Origin: Actinernus sp. WN-2022
Taxonomy: Eukaryota; Cnidaria; Anthozoa; Actiniaria; Actinernidae
Length of the DNA: 64,000 nucleotides
Assembly (NCBI GenBank): GCA_030867875.1
Contig: JAOWCC010001634.1
Span: 57,275,860-57,339,859, forward strand
Direction: 5' to 3'
Within the stretch, counting starts at the first letter, position 1. Every line of letters begins with the position of its first letter. The notes below the pieces were generated by a model, which was given only the letters and a program-made list of their open reading frames with translations, was not told where the DNA came from and ran no database searches. Positions 10,601 to 25,600 of the stretch are shown here, one piece after another. The position numbers and the translations under genes were made by a program.

Positions 10601-13600
10601 GTAAGCAACCACTTTTCCAGGTCCCGAGGGTGGTTGCTTACGGGAGGTTCAACTGTATATGCATAATTGTGACTAGTATGAAAATTAAACCCATTTTTTT
10701 TTTTTTTTTTTTTTGGGGGGGGGGGGGGGGGGGAAATTTGGAATCCACTTAACAAATATAACTTCCATTGGTACATCATTGTTTACAAGATTTAGACTTT
10801 TTAAAATTACGTGTAGGTGTGAAGTCCTTATTTACTAGCAAGGTGACTACTGGTGTATTGTATTTTTTCTCTTTCTGTAATGATTTCATTCTACATATAC
10901 ATATAGGTTGACGAGCCAGTAGTTCACATTCATGTATGCAGCACTCCAGCACTTGAGCCTGTCCTTGTTTTCCAAGATGGCTCAGCTTCACTTCTGTCTC
11001 AGTGTACTGGAAAAGCTGGAAGGATGAGAGGAAAGCCAAGAAGAATGAGCTCTACCCAAAGGTTTGTTAAATGCAAATATTAAATAAATAATTAATATTG
11101 ACTCTACATGTACAGTACTGCCTGGAATTATTGAAGCATTTACCACGGTTTTACCACGTCCAAAGACCTCAGAACGACCGCAGTTTTACCGCCGTAATAC
11201 CTCGGTCACGATGCGATGTGGATGCGGTCACGATAACCGCGGCCGCTGAGATTTTTATCACGTCGAAATCATTGACTTTAGTGTGAAGATAAGCAGCAGT
11301 GAAGATAAGTAGCAGTGAAGATAAGTAGCAGTCATGATCACAAATGTGCAAGTTTGGTGCAATGACTCGGCGTTTTTTTCATTCTTTATTCAACACTGCT
11401 GTTAACTTTAGAATCTTTTATTTTCGCTTGATTCAGAACTCTACCGGCGGGTAGAGAAGCACTCATCGGTGAAACTAAGACTTTAGAATCTTTTATTTTC
11501 GCTTCATTCAGAACTCTAACGGCAGGTTAGAATATTTTATTTTCGCTTCATTAAGAACTCTTAATGGCGGGTTAGAATCTTTTATTTTCGCTTCATTCAG
11601 AACTCTAACGGCGGGTTAGAATCTTTTATTTTCACTTCATTCAGAATTCTAACGGTGGGTTGGAATCTTTTATTTTCGCTTCATTCAGAACTCAAACGGC
11701 GGGTTATAATATTTTATTTTCGCTTCATTCAGAACTCAAACGGCGGGTAGAGAAGCACTCATCGGTGAAACTAAGACTTTGAATCTTTTATTTTCGCTTC
11801 ATTCAGAACTCAAATGGCGGGTAGAGAAGCACTCATCGGCGAAACTAAGACTAAGACATTAAAGTTTTATTAAACTTATACATAGTATTGTGTGACTCAT
11901 GTCCGCGGCTTTAATTGCGGTGAATAATTTGATCGCGGATTTTGACCGCGGCTTTCATTGCTGTGAATAATTTGACCACGGTAAAACCTTGTCCATAGTG
12001 CGGTAATACCGCGTCCAATGATCGAGGTAATACCGCAGTTTGACTGCAACCCGATGCTTCAATAATTCCAGGCGGTACTGTACCAACAGTGTAATACTCA
12101 TTAGTAGTGTAATGAGCAGTATGTCTCATCTGGCCTAGCAAGTGTACCTGTGTATTGTTTTATTTAGTACACCTTACATAATATTTTTGGGTTTGACTAA
12201 TCTGTAATGGCTATGTCTTGCAGGATTGCATGGAGTTCTGTATTTAGTTACAATGGTGTCTCTGTAGTTGGTGTGGTCAAAGGAAAGGTTGGTACATTTT
12301 GTAGCTTTTAGAACTTTTGCAATGAATTAATTGGTTAATTAGCTGCTAGTTTCTACAAAATATTCTTCTGATCATGTACATGTAACTAAATTTTGAGTTT
12401 TGTGTGTCTAATGCTTAACTGCCAATACTTTATTTATAAATGTGTCCAGCTGAGTCTGACATGGACCAATAAATTGTAAGGATAATTAATGTTGTTAAAG
12501 CAAACAGTTCCTGTTGAAGTAGACTTACCACAAGTCAACCACAATTTGTTTGCAGGTGAGCGACAAAGTTGTGAGTAGTCGACTTGTTTTCCTTGCAGGG
12601 ATTCAATTTGTGTTTGCCACCAAAAAAACACTGATGACATATCAAGTTTCTTGGAGACTGGGCCTGACAAGCTATAATTAAGGCTACTAAGACATAGTGT
12701 GGTGTATTTTGGTAGTCTTCATGCAAATCTCCAAAGACTTGACAATTAATGATTGACAGGTGTGCACTAAAGCTACTTTGATTGGCTACTCCTAAAATGT
12801 ATTCACCAACCCAAAATTTTGGCATGAAACAAGGATGAAAAATCTCATGTTCAGTGGCTCAAAATGAATCATGAAAAAAATGTCCTCTTCATTTTGGTGT
12901 AAATTTGTGTATTCTGGGCTCCCTGTAGGGTTATGGTCCCCAGGGTCCTCTCGGTCAGATCCAAGATGGCAGCCATCTGAAAGGCTCTCCTAGCCACAGG
13001 TAGCCCAGGCTTGGGATCTGTATAATATTTAACAGCATTTGTATTTGATTTTTTTGGTTTTCCATGTACAATGTAAAACTTGAATATAAATTGACAAAAA
13101 ACATATACAGTGTCTTCTTGTGTCCTGTCAACTATGCCTGCACCATGTTACAGTGAATTTCAGCAAAAAAATTCCCTTAAATGCTGAAACATAGTACAGA
13201 CAGTTCAAGAATGCAAGAAGATTTACGTTGTGTATGGAAACCAATCCCATACAAATGCTGTAATAAATATTATATAGTCCCAAGCTTGGGCTACCTGTGT
13301 CCTAGTGAGAAGAGAAAATGCAGGTTTTCCTAAGTTAATTTTTTTGAGTTTTTGAAATTGTCACTGATGCCCTTTTTGCACATGGCCCTTCAATTTCCAT
13401 TTTTCAACATTATTCTTTGAGTATGTAAACTACACTATGCTGCCATTGTGTAGCGTGATAAGAAATGGCACTGATTACTGGTAGCTAATTTTGACTGGAA
13501 GCACTGAAGCACAGAATCACTGTGTGTCACTTAATTGTGTCGATTGTTTTGTTATTTTCAGGACAAGAAGTGGATTCTCAGCATGGCTAACGTGAGCACA

Positions 13601-16600
13601 GATCAATGTGTGACTCACACAAGAGAATGTGAACTTGATTCTCCTTCAGAGGTGGTTATTGTGATGGTTACGAAATATTTGTATGATTAGTTTGAACAAT
13701 ACATCTTCCTTAGAATGGCAAAGTTGTGGTTAGTGTATCCAGGATTTGTATAATTATATCCTACACCAAGCCATGGAATTTCTTTAATATTTTTCGTAGG
13801 ATGTTGTTATTTAACTACTTCTATTATCAGTTGACTGCACCACTTTTGGGGTGTTTCAGAAGCAATGTGATTAGTCTGTTCTCAGCTGTCAAACAACTGT
13901 TTCATAGCACATGAGCTTGTCATTCACAGCATTGACAGCTAGCACACAAACTTCATGTTCCCACACAGTAAGTCAATTTTGTACAGAGCATAATGAAGGT
14001 ACAAAATGTAGAATACTTAATGGCAAAACAAGAACTTCTTGAAATTGTTGAAGATTGTCAGGACTAAGATTACTGGTATGTAAGATTACTTGTTGTTGAA
14101 GGATTTTCGGTATATTTGGTACATAATTTTGTGTTGTCAACATCAAGTTTTGTGTGCTGTAAAACCATTAACAGCTGAGAAAAGACTAATTACATGTCTG
14201 GAATGCCCGAAAAGTGGTGTGCAGTGAACTCAACAGATAATAATAATAATAATAATAATAATTTAATTTGATATAGCGCTAGCTCCATTAATTGCCCAGA
14301 GCGCTTTACAATAGTAATAAAAATCTGCAGCTAAAACCTACTATAATACAAACTCTAAAAAAAAAAAATACTATAATGAAACTAATAAACTACTAACCGA
14401 TACAGTTAAAATATAGTTAATAACTTCTAAACAATGAGTCAAGATTTATAAGCTTCTATGAATAAATACGTTTTTAACTGTTTTTTAAAAATCTCCACTG
14501 AAACTGCACTCCTTATATCATAAGGCAGTTTGTTCCATAGCCTGGGAGCGGCTATTGAAAAGGTTCTGTCTCCATAAGTCTTTGAGTTAGATTTTGGCAC
14601 GTGCAGAAGCTCTTGGGAATTCGACCGAAGCAAGCGTGTACACGTGCGATAATTGAGCAGTTCGACAATATAGTATCATTAATTATTAACATTAATACTC
14701 ATTAACATCATAATATATGACATCATTATAATATTATACTTATTATCATTATATTATATTTTTTCATTCAAATTGCACCATTTTGTTGTCATTAGTAAAA
14801 TTTTGTTTTGATAGATGCCATCACCTGACTGGTTTTGTTTACTTTGTCTTTAGGGAGCAGAGCTGCTGTGCTGTTGTGTTCAAGTCTCAAGGCACACTCT
14901 TGTATCATACTGTGAGTTCATTCATGTACATTAACTCCTGCACCACCCAAAACTACCCCATGGAGCTCCAAAAAATATTACATCAAATCTAGAGGTGCTG
15001 GAATTCTGATAAATGAAACATTATTTCAATGGATGGATGGCCAAATAAACCATGCAAGCTACATGTACAAAATTAATGTATAACGTTGGTTGATGGACTG
15101 CAAACTTGTGAGAAAAATGTGTTTGTTTTTGATTATTCGATTTTCACGAATTTGAGGAGCTGAAAATCAGTTCAAAAAACACTTCTCATTCAAAACACAT
15201 CAAGAAATTCATTGAATAATTTTTTTGATGTGCCTAAAAGCAGAAACACAAAAGAAATGGATTTCTTGTCTGCTGAGCTTGCGAAAGAGGCAAGTAGAGG
15301 TTCTCATACACTAAAAAGGAGCCTGGGGAGAGCTTAGCATGCTGCAAGTCACATGACTCGTTTTCTGTTTTCTTGCCATTGAGCAGCAGCAAGCCCTGCA
15401 CCCACCCAGCTCCTATTCCCAGGTTGAGAATCTTGCAAGATCTTGTGACAAGATTTTATCTTGCCAAGATCTTGGCAAGATCTCCCAACCTCCCGAACTC
15501 TAGACCATGCTCTACCAACTGAGCTAACCAGTGAGGTGGAGCTGACCAGTGAGGCAGTTCATTCAAAACCCTATAGAAGCAGCTATACGATGTATACCTA
15601 CATGACCTTCAACATCACTGTAGAATTCTCCCAAATGGCATTGCGGGGAAAGCTTAATCCCTTGGCTTAAAAGGTCAGCAGTACGTAACTCACTAAGGTT
15701 AGCCGAACTTGAACTGATTGGGGGAGGGGAGGTTGTGTCTCCACTATGGATTTCACTAATATAAGGCAAATTGGCCCAGTAGCTGACAATGGGTTAAAGC
15801 ATCACATTGCTTAAAAACAACTGGATTGCCAAGACATTTGTCCTTTGCATGCAAGGGGAGGGGAGTTCTAAGTGCATTTACTGTAAGGGGAAATAAATCC
15901 AAACAACAAGTTTGGTCTAATCAATCTGCATTTTCTCTCTTTATGATTTCTATTTTTAGGGACAGATGGCTCCTTGCAGGTTACAGACATTGAGCCAGTT
16001 CTAGATTTGCTTTTGCACTCCAATTCAGCTGAAGATGTTCGAATAAAGAGTAGATGTATTCACAGAATAGAGGTACCATCCTCCAGCAAGATGCAACAGG
16101 TACTGGGCTGCATCACAATTTGCATGGTCACTGCTTCTGTTAGTCTGACTGACTTATCCCTGTTAAAGACCCTCTGTCTGAGCCCATGATGCTTTGCATG
16201 CGCACATGATTTTCATAGACTACAAAAATCAGACAGATCAGTGTTGTTATTGTGTGACTCGGATATTTTGAAATCCATCTCTAGTTTGGGCCATTATGTA
16301 ATTATTTCTAGAGATATATATGTTTAACTGACTTTCTTTTATCTTAATTTTTGTATACCTTTTAAAATGAAACTTTTGTTGAACATGCCTTCGAATTTCT
16401 ATCTAGAGTGGCGAGTAGAGAAGACGACAGTCAGCAAGGCAAAGTGACTCGACAAATAATCCTTCAGCAGTCCACATTTTGCTGCCCCTAGGTCTACAAG
16501 AGAACACTTGCAGTTCAAAAGGACTGCTACATGTACATTGTACGTGAGTTTCCAAGAGATTTTCTGCACTGAGGACCGGTGGGCTTTATTGGAAAGACAA

Positions 16601-19600
16601 AGCAACCAATTCGTAATTATAATTTTGCACGGCTCAGCTCCACTGTTTGAGGTGTTACCACTTACGGGTATGTGTGAAACTTCAGATTTGCATTTTTTCC
16701 CTCCTCCAGTACATCCAGAAAGTCCTCCAATCTGCAGAGTTCAACTGTTTCTTTTATTGGCTTCTTTGCTGTGAGTGTGACTCGAGTACATGTATGAGTA
16801 TGACATTTGCACTCAAGATAATTTATATCATTTGCAAGGGAAGTAGAGATCTTCAAATACAGCTAAACGATGCAGCCTGGAGACATGAAAAGAACATACC
16901 AAGAGTATTTGTTTGCTTGTGGATTGTGAAAAGTCACACTTGTAAACCAAATTCGATTCTAAAGGCATATATATGTTGTAGGTTGTTTCTCAATTCAGGT
17001 TGTTTTTAAAACAACCTAGGTCATTTTAAAACAACCTAGGTCATTTTAAAACAACCTAGGTCATTTTAAAACAACCTAGGTCATTTTAAAAAAGAAAAAA
17101 AAATCACCCACCCCTCCCCTACAAAATATTTTTTGACAAACTACCCCTCCCCTCTACTTCCTTCCCCTCCCTTCCCACTGCCTCTCAATTTTCTCCTTGT
17201 CCCCCTTGACACACCTTACTGTACTGTACCTACCTCAACGGTCACCCATCCACTTACTAACCTTGCCTGGTCGGGCTTAACTTGGCTGAATCACAAGGAA
17301 CGCCTGGTAGATATTAATCCAGTGGATTAACGCACTGCGCCACGAAAGCGCTTGTTGATTTGAACACATCATTTATTCTCCAAGTTACTTATCGTCGAAC
17401 CCAGTCCCTCTCGTTATGTGCGCATGCGTACTACTAACAAAATCGGACTTTGAAACATCTTTCGAAAACATTGTATGGACGACATTAAACAACACGTTTG
17501 TGTTGACTCTGCGTTCTTTTATGAAAGCTGCAGCAAATCAAGGGAAGTAAGGAAGCTAAATCCAGAAAAAAATACTTTGTTTCTTGACTTTATTACGGCT
17601 CCACTCGTACTACTTCGAAACAAACTGTGTCAACCGAACCGACTTAGAGTAATCACTGATCGAAAGTAAAGACAAAAGAAAGCGCATCACCTCTAACATT
17701 AACTGTATTATATTGTCTTAATTGTCAGTCTCTAATCAAAGAACTCCGAGAATGTGAAAAGACGTAAAAAATGGATAAATGATCGGGCGCTTTCTCAGTG
17801 TATAAGCATATTAATTATTCATATTGTCGAATTTTCATACAAACCTTCTAAAACCTAACCCCAAATTTAAAAAAACCCTAACCATTTTAAATCCCAAATC
17901 ATTAATAGAACGAGTCTAAATACATCTGAACTTAATGGAGAATTTAGCGAAGTTTTCAAGTGTTTTCAAGTGCACTTTTCTTCAATGGTCCTGTGAACTA
18001 ATTAATCCAAAACCTAACCCTGTATTTAAAAAAAACCTAACCGTCAACAAGGGCTGTTCACTTACTTTGAAGTCAATGATTTTAGAGCTATAGTCACTAA
18101 ATTAAGCTTTTTAAATAATGCTTCTTCAATGGTCCTGTGAACTAATCCAAACCCTACCCCTACATTTAAAAACACCCTAACCGTCAACAATGGGTGCTCA
18201 CTAATTTAGGGTTTTTAGAGCTAAGTCGCAATGTAGAAATGTAATACTTTAAATTCTTCAATAGTAATACAAACCCTAACCCTACATTTAAAAGACCCTA
18301 AAATGACCTAGGTCATTTTAAAAATAACCTAGGTTGTTTAAAAATGACCTAGGTTATTTATATTTTAAAAATAACCTAGGTTATTTAAAAATGACCTAGG
18401 TTGTTTAAAAATGACCTGAATTGAGAAACAACCTACAACATATACATTGTACATGTAACTGGCTTCCTGTCAAGTACTGTTCAAATCATATTTGAAGCAT
18501 CTGAGAAAAATCCATGGCTCAATTGGGTTTTTAATCTGGTAGAAATTATGAAATTCGTTACCCAAAACATATGTGTACTTATTTTATGAAACAAATATCG
18601 AGAGCATTTCTAGTTTTACTAAAAGCTAGCATTTTATTTATGCGACCGGTAAGCCGCACTCGCAGATAAGCCGCACCTGGAGTTTAGGAGCTCAAATTTT
18701 GGAGGAAAAAAATTAAAGGAAAATCAAGATTAGAAAGTTGCATCACCTTCCTTGCCTCATCTAACTTTCAACAATATACCGGTAACTCGATAGTTTTACC
18801 CATAATTTTAGATCTGAAAGTGTCTACATACTTAGACATATACAATACAACTTTTCATAGCATTTGTTTGACAATACTTTTTCATCCAAGGTTGATTGTT
18901 AGCTGAATGTACATGTAGTCCTGAATTTCACGTCAACAAAAACATGCTTGTGTTCATCAAAGCTTGGTATCCAGGCATTTTATTGGAAGAGAGAAAACTG
19001 GACACTAGAATGCTGTCATGTGTGCACAACAACATGGAATATGCAGTGAGAAGTTTGCCTTTTCATCTTCTGTATGTGGTAGTCATCTATCAGGGAGAAA
19101 CTGATTACTCATATAGAGATGGAAAATCGATTTGACAAATTTGCTGTTAAAGTACTAAACAGTGGAAAAAGAGTTGGTCATTTACCATGTGAGTACTCCA
19201 GAATAGCGTGGTATTGCTGGCTCACTGAGGAACTATAACTGTTGAAGTTACTGGGAAACGGCAACACTGCAAAAAGCTTTGTGGTGGAATGGAGATTCAC
19301 GACTGTTAACTGCTTTTAAATAAAAGAAGTACTTTAACGAAGAAGATTTAATGGAACAAGGGTCCGAAACAAGTAACAAACAAGAAACAAACAACACAAA
19401 TGGCTGTTTTAGGAGCCACCATTAGCTTGCAAAAGTGATGATTAGTTACTCCTTTCTTTTTGTTTTGTGTAGTTTTAAACAGTCTGACTTTGTTTCTTTT
19501 TTAAAGTTAATTTATGGACATTTATTGAACCTTTTCAGATGTTATCGCAGATAAGCCACACCCCCGATTTGCAACGAAGATTTTGGGTAAAAAGGTACGG

Positions 19601-22600
19601 CTTATCTGCCGGTGTGTACGGTAATCAAAACATTGGCGCAAAGCACCATGGATTCGGACACAGGGTCTTTAAGGATGCTCTTTTTTTTAAAGCATGAAAT
19701 TATAGCTTTTTTTACATCTTCAACTGGTCAAAGCTATAATTTCTGTAAATACACATGGTCAAAATCAAGGACCAAAGTTGGCGATGCAGTTTATGTGCAG
19801 GTACAAGTACATGTATGTTATCATGGAGCTACTGAAGCCCGTCATGAAAATCCAAGATGGTGGATTACAAATTAAACTTGGACCAGAAAACCTCACTACC
19901 TCTTGTACTTAAAGAAAGGAGGTTCCTTCAGAAACAGATAAAGGAGTTGAAACATGTAACACCCATACTTCACTCTAGTGCCTAGCCTGATTTTCAGACG
20001 GTACGAGGTCGTCCGCTCACTTCCTCCCCCTCCCCGTCTGATGGACTTCATAGACTTTCGTGTTCCTGACGTCATAATGTCAACCAATCAGAGCGAACTT
20101 TACACTTTTGGCAAAGTCTGGAATTTAAGGAATGTGCTCGCACATTTTTCTGAATGGCGTTGGGGAAGAACTTGAGCAGTGTGTCGACCGAAATTGTAAA
20201 GTTTTCAGGATTTTGAAGCTATATCCAGAGCAGAAGAAAGCATTGAAATCATTCATTCATCGGAACGATGTGTTTGTGAATCTATGTATGGGCTTTGGTA
20301 AATCACTAATCTTCCTCCGCTTATAAATCTCATGCATTGAATAGATCTTAAACATTCTCCTAGGTTTTTGGCTTTTAGAAGACCAAATCTTTCATGAAAT
20401 ATTGTTTTTTTTCTGCAGGAGTGAACACACATACTGAGTATGTTATGGAAAAAGTTTCATGGCACTTGGGTGAATATTTTTGTTTTCAGAATTATGAACA
20501 CACTTCCGTATGTTCACGTATGGCAATGGCATCTAAACTTTGCACAAAAAGTCCGGTTAAAACAATCTCTGATACCAAAAAACCTACACTAGGACAACTT
20601 TAGGGTCTTGTGTAACTAATCGGCATACATATCAAGCTTCAAAACGTTTTAAAAATAAAAGTAAAAGCGTAAAAGTTCTAAGTTATCAGTAACAATCTTT
20701 ACGGCATGGAATCGAGGCAGATATTTCTTGTATGCATTCTCCCCTCCTGCAAATACTGCACGCAGACGTCCGTTTAAAAAGTTCCTGCTCTCCAAAGAAC
20801 CACAGCAGCTCAAACAGGATACCATTCTGAGAAATCGACAGAAGTTTGAAGCTGTAGAATGTTATTTTCAGTGCATGAAAGCCAATAGATGCCGCTACTG
20901 CACGACTGTTCAACACTTCACGCTTCAATTCTTACGCGTGTTCGTATTGGCTTAAAACAATTTGTAAAAACAAAGGTTGATGACGTCAGGAACACAAAAG
21001 TCTATGAAGTCCATCAGACGGGGAGGGGGAGGAAGTGAGCGGACGACCTCGTACCGTCTGAAAATCAGGCTATCTAGTGCCATGCTCTGGATTATTCTGT
21101 GAATAAAAAGTACCATAATTATATGGAATAAAACGACAACCAGCTTCTGTGTCTAGACTTAGACTGTCACACTAGACTAGACTGTATTTTCCAAATATGG
21201 TACTTTTTATTCACTGAGCATGGGGAGCATGGGGCCACTGTTACACGTTTCAACTCCCTTATGTGTTTCTGGTTCCTTGAAAATGATGTTAATGGGGAGA
21301 TAAAAGCAGAAGAATTCTGGAGTGATTTCAAGACAGCAGGTTAAAATAACCAGGAAAGTTGTAACCATGACTTGGAATGTCAACAATCTCCTCCAAAGAC
21401 GTTTTGTTTCAAGTACGAGCATTGTATAGAGCTGCTGTACTGTACATGTTGTCATATGAATCAACCTGAAAACAATGCTGCTGCTATAACTACAGATGTT
21501 TTGCTTCAAGTACGAGCATTGTATAGAGCTGCTGTACTGTACATGTTGGCATATCAATCAACACTACAGTGTATTGTACAGTAGTTATGAACTAAGCAAA
21601 TGATCAAATCACGTGTTCATGTAATTTACTTTCTTGATTGCTTAGGGTATGGTTGCCATGACAGCATTGGATGTGACTCATATTTGCCTGTGTTCAAACT
21701 ACAAGACTGATAATGGCAGTTTGCAGTGTAGGTGTTGTGCTTTCCTTATTTTTTTAAATTATGGGTATTGTTATTTCTCCTGGTGGCATTTTGAAAACAT
21801 TTGTCTCTATCCCTTCAAGATGAGAGAATTTTCAAAGGTTTTGATTATGTACAGAGTTTCTTGACAGCAAGATAGAATGTTTGGTTGATTCAAAAGCAAG
21901 TACATGTAGTACTAATAAAATTTATTAGTATATACCACACCAGTGAATATCACTTTTTGCACGTTCTGATTGGCTACTCAAACAGTGAATATGATTTCAT
22001 ATTCACCTCCGAACAAAGCAGTGATCACCTCGTGCAAGTTTTTGTCCATTTGACAGAAAATAAAATAACTATTTGATGCTGGCTATTCACCTGCAGTGTG
22101 GTATGTACTAAAACAATCCTCAGTGTTGGTGAATAGTGGTGGATATTTAAATGTACCTCGCCAAAGCGGCTCAGTAAATATCTGCCACTATTCACCTCCA
22201 CTTCGGTGAATACATGTAATTGTTAACTATTTTGCACAAGCTTTGGATATATTTGTCATACGGCAGGGAAATCATACCCTGGATGCCCTCTCTAAGCCAA
22301 AGTGCCACTGAGTGAGGAGTGAAGCAATGAAAAGGCAGGGAGAACCTCTGGGTGCCCCAACTATGAATCTCACTTCCATGCCAGACTAATCCCTTTTGAT
22401 TGACACATGAGAAACCTTTTTATAGAAAATTGACTAACCCATTTTATCCATGTACATGTAGGCTTAATTCTCAATGGTTTATGAAAAGCCAGCACTTTCA
22501 GACAGGCGAAATAAATTACACTTTCATCTCCCAAGGACCGCAGCACTACACAGTACAGGTCAGCTGGTTTAATGGCCATTCATTTGGTTTTCTGTATTGA

Positions 22601-25600
22601 ATTTAGGGAGCTTTAGGGAACTCGTGCGAACTCCAGCAATGCGATCAAGTATACAATGCAACCCTTGGAAACTGCATAGATGGTGTGATCCAATCGCAGC
22701 ACTCGTTAGAAATTAATTTGCTCTAGGCCAGTCAGAGGGCCAGGGTCAAATTCTAACTCAAACAGACTCAGACATACTTGGGGCACCCAAACTTTGGCTT
22801 AGAGAGGGCAGTAGAACTTCTGGCATCCAGGGTAGAGACATCAAAGAGGAGAAATTGTTTGATGTTAATAGCTCAGTCACTTATGAAAAGAAAATGTAAT
22901 GTACATTTGTAATAAATAATGCATTTGTGTGAGCATATTAATGTACATGTTTCTTCAATTGCAGATGCCTTTTCCATGTTTAACACTAAATTTGGCACAA
23001 GACAGGCATACAGATCACTAGAAAAGCTGACAGCAGACCAACCTATATCAAGTACTGTGGCCGGCTCACGTGGTGCTGAATTCATGCTCCGTACGACAAG
23101 ATACTTATGTGTAGGTGTCAATAGTTGTGTGGCCGTGTGTCCATACACAGTAGAGGAATCGTCACTGGCTACTGCACTTGGCAAGATGGCTTCTACAGCA
23201 GGGTTAGTGAGTGCATGCATGTTTACTACGGAACCAAAACATTCATAGACTGCAAACAGAAATTTACTAGTGGAAAATTGTTTTCATTCTCAAATCAAGA
23301 CATCTGCTAGCATTGTTTGCAAGTGTTCATGTACCTTTGAATGGTCACAGGTTAACCAAGTCAGACCCAACAAATGCACTGCTTTGTATCCCAAGACTAC
23401 CAATGCCTGATAAGGTAAGGACTAGTTACAATCTTGAAAACATGTTTATCACTTGACTAAAGCTTTAATCCACCTTGGCTTATTTTGTTATGATTTAAAA
23501 TAAATTACGAAATAATGTTCTTGCATCTGCTGTACATAATTACATTACAGGATTTGACAGAATGGATGAATCTAACAAGTTCAAGACAGTCAAATGAACA
23601 GAGTATATTGGAGAAGCTCACCAACCCACAACAGGTAGAACAGAGTGTCAAATACAGTTCTCACACATAAAATGATTTTATCTCTAAATAATCACCCAAC
23701 ATCCAGGAAGGGTGAATGTACATGATTGTATAGGTATAATATTATAGTTTACATTAATTTATAATAATAATGATTGTTAATTAATTGCAGACCTCGACAT
23801 TAGAAGAATTTTCATCAGAATTAGAAAAGTACCTGGATTCAAAACACTACAAAAAAGGTGAACAAGGATTTTTTTTACTTTCAATGCTTTACTATGGACA
23901 ATAAATATTGTGTTTACTTAAAGTGCCTATGAAGTGAAATTTTTGTCATTAATATTAAGATCTCATTTCAAAGTCCTTTCGAAATGAGGAAGAATGGTGT
24001 TTTCTGTTTGTCAATATCTCATCTCGTTCCTGAGATATTAAGGATTTTGGAATATGCAAATTAGATGGTCTATGACATCATGAGGTTGACAGACCCTGAA
24101 GACAAATCACAAAATGAAGAATATCTCTGCAAATAATGGGTAAAAACAATTGAAAATTTGCACCTGCATGGTAGGAAAATACATGTCATTATGCAAATTA
24201 AGATGTTATCATGGTAACACTCTAGGACCCAGGCTCCTTTCACCTTGAACATAAAATTGTAGTTTTTATCTGAATTATACAAAATATTGTACTTTAAGCC
24301 ACTCATGTACATTGCCTACCATGTTGCAAACCATCTGATATGTCCACAATAGAAAAAATGTGTTTGGCAAAGGAGAAATTAGGAAATTTATTTTCCTCTT
24401 GAAGGAATCTGGGGCCTAGTTTGTTACCATGGTAACATCTTAATTTACATAATGACGTGTATTTTCCTTAGTACCATACATGTGCAAATTGTCAATTGTT
24501 TTTACCCCATTATGTGTAGAGATATTCTTCATTTTGTGATTTGTCTTCATGGCTGTCTCAACCTTATGACATCACAGACCATCTAATTTGCATATTCCAA
24601 AATCTTTAATATCTCCGGAAGGAGATGAGATATTAACAAACAGAAAACACTATTCTTCCTCATTTTGAAAGGACTTCTAATTAAATGAGATATTAATATT
24701 AATGACGGAAATTTCACTTCGTAGGCACTTTAACAAAAATAATGTTGTACAAGTAAACTATTCTTCCATCTTTTTTAAGGGAATGAGAAACATGTTGCAA
24801 ATGACGTTTGTGATTGTTACTTCCACATAGTGTAGTGCATGACTACCAAAATGAGGAAAGGACTGGGTTCTAATGTTATTTGCAGTGAATCATGGGCCAT
24901 CCCTTCATGTAGGACGACACAAATTGCTACCAAATTGTATTCTATTGTATTGTATTGTGTTGCGTTCTATTGTTGTATTGAATTGTATTGTGTTGTATTC
25001 TATTGTATTTTTGGTAAAAATTTGTGTCGTCCTACATAAAGGGATTGCCAAATCATGGATATAGTAGTTTGGGTAGACAGGCTTGAAAACAACATACATG
25101 TAGGGTCCTGAGGGAAGGAGAGACTCTGTTATGGTTATTTCTCTCAAGAAACATCCTATATTATATATAGAATGCATATTGGAAACATTTCTAAGCTTCA
25201 CTGAGCTTTGTCAACCATGGAACTGATGATAATGGGAACTACATGTACATACTCAACTAGTTTGTTGTTTGAGGTTGATTGTGCTACAGTTGTCATTCAA
25301 GTATTGTCATGAGCTTTACCACTTTGAAATCCTGCTGGTAATTATGGCAGGAGACAGCCAGGAATTGTTTTTGTTCTTTTTTTTTAGAAATAATAACTGC
25401 AGTTATTCCGTGCACTGTTCATACGACTGGAACCCAGTCCTTTCCTTGTGTTGGTCATGGTCAATAATTGACCAATCATTATTGGTTCCTTTTTTAAAAC
25501 AAATTCTTTAAAAACCCAGATGAATCTGCATGTGATAAAGTTAAGAAAACATCAATAAAAGCTAAGGTAAGAAACTTTATACTTATCACTGTGAGAGCAC

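Noticed and set aside
17270..17345. tRNA-like A box on the minus strand
   Set aside because: No proper B box or cloverleaf; at best a SINE head.
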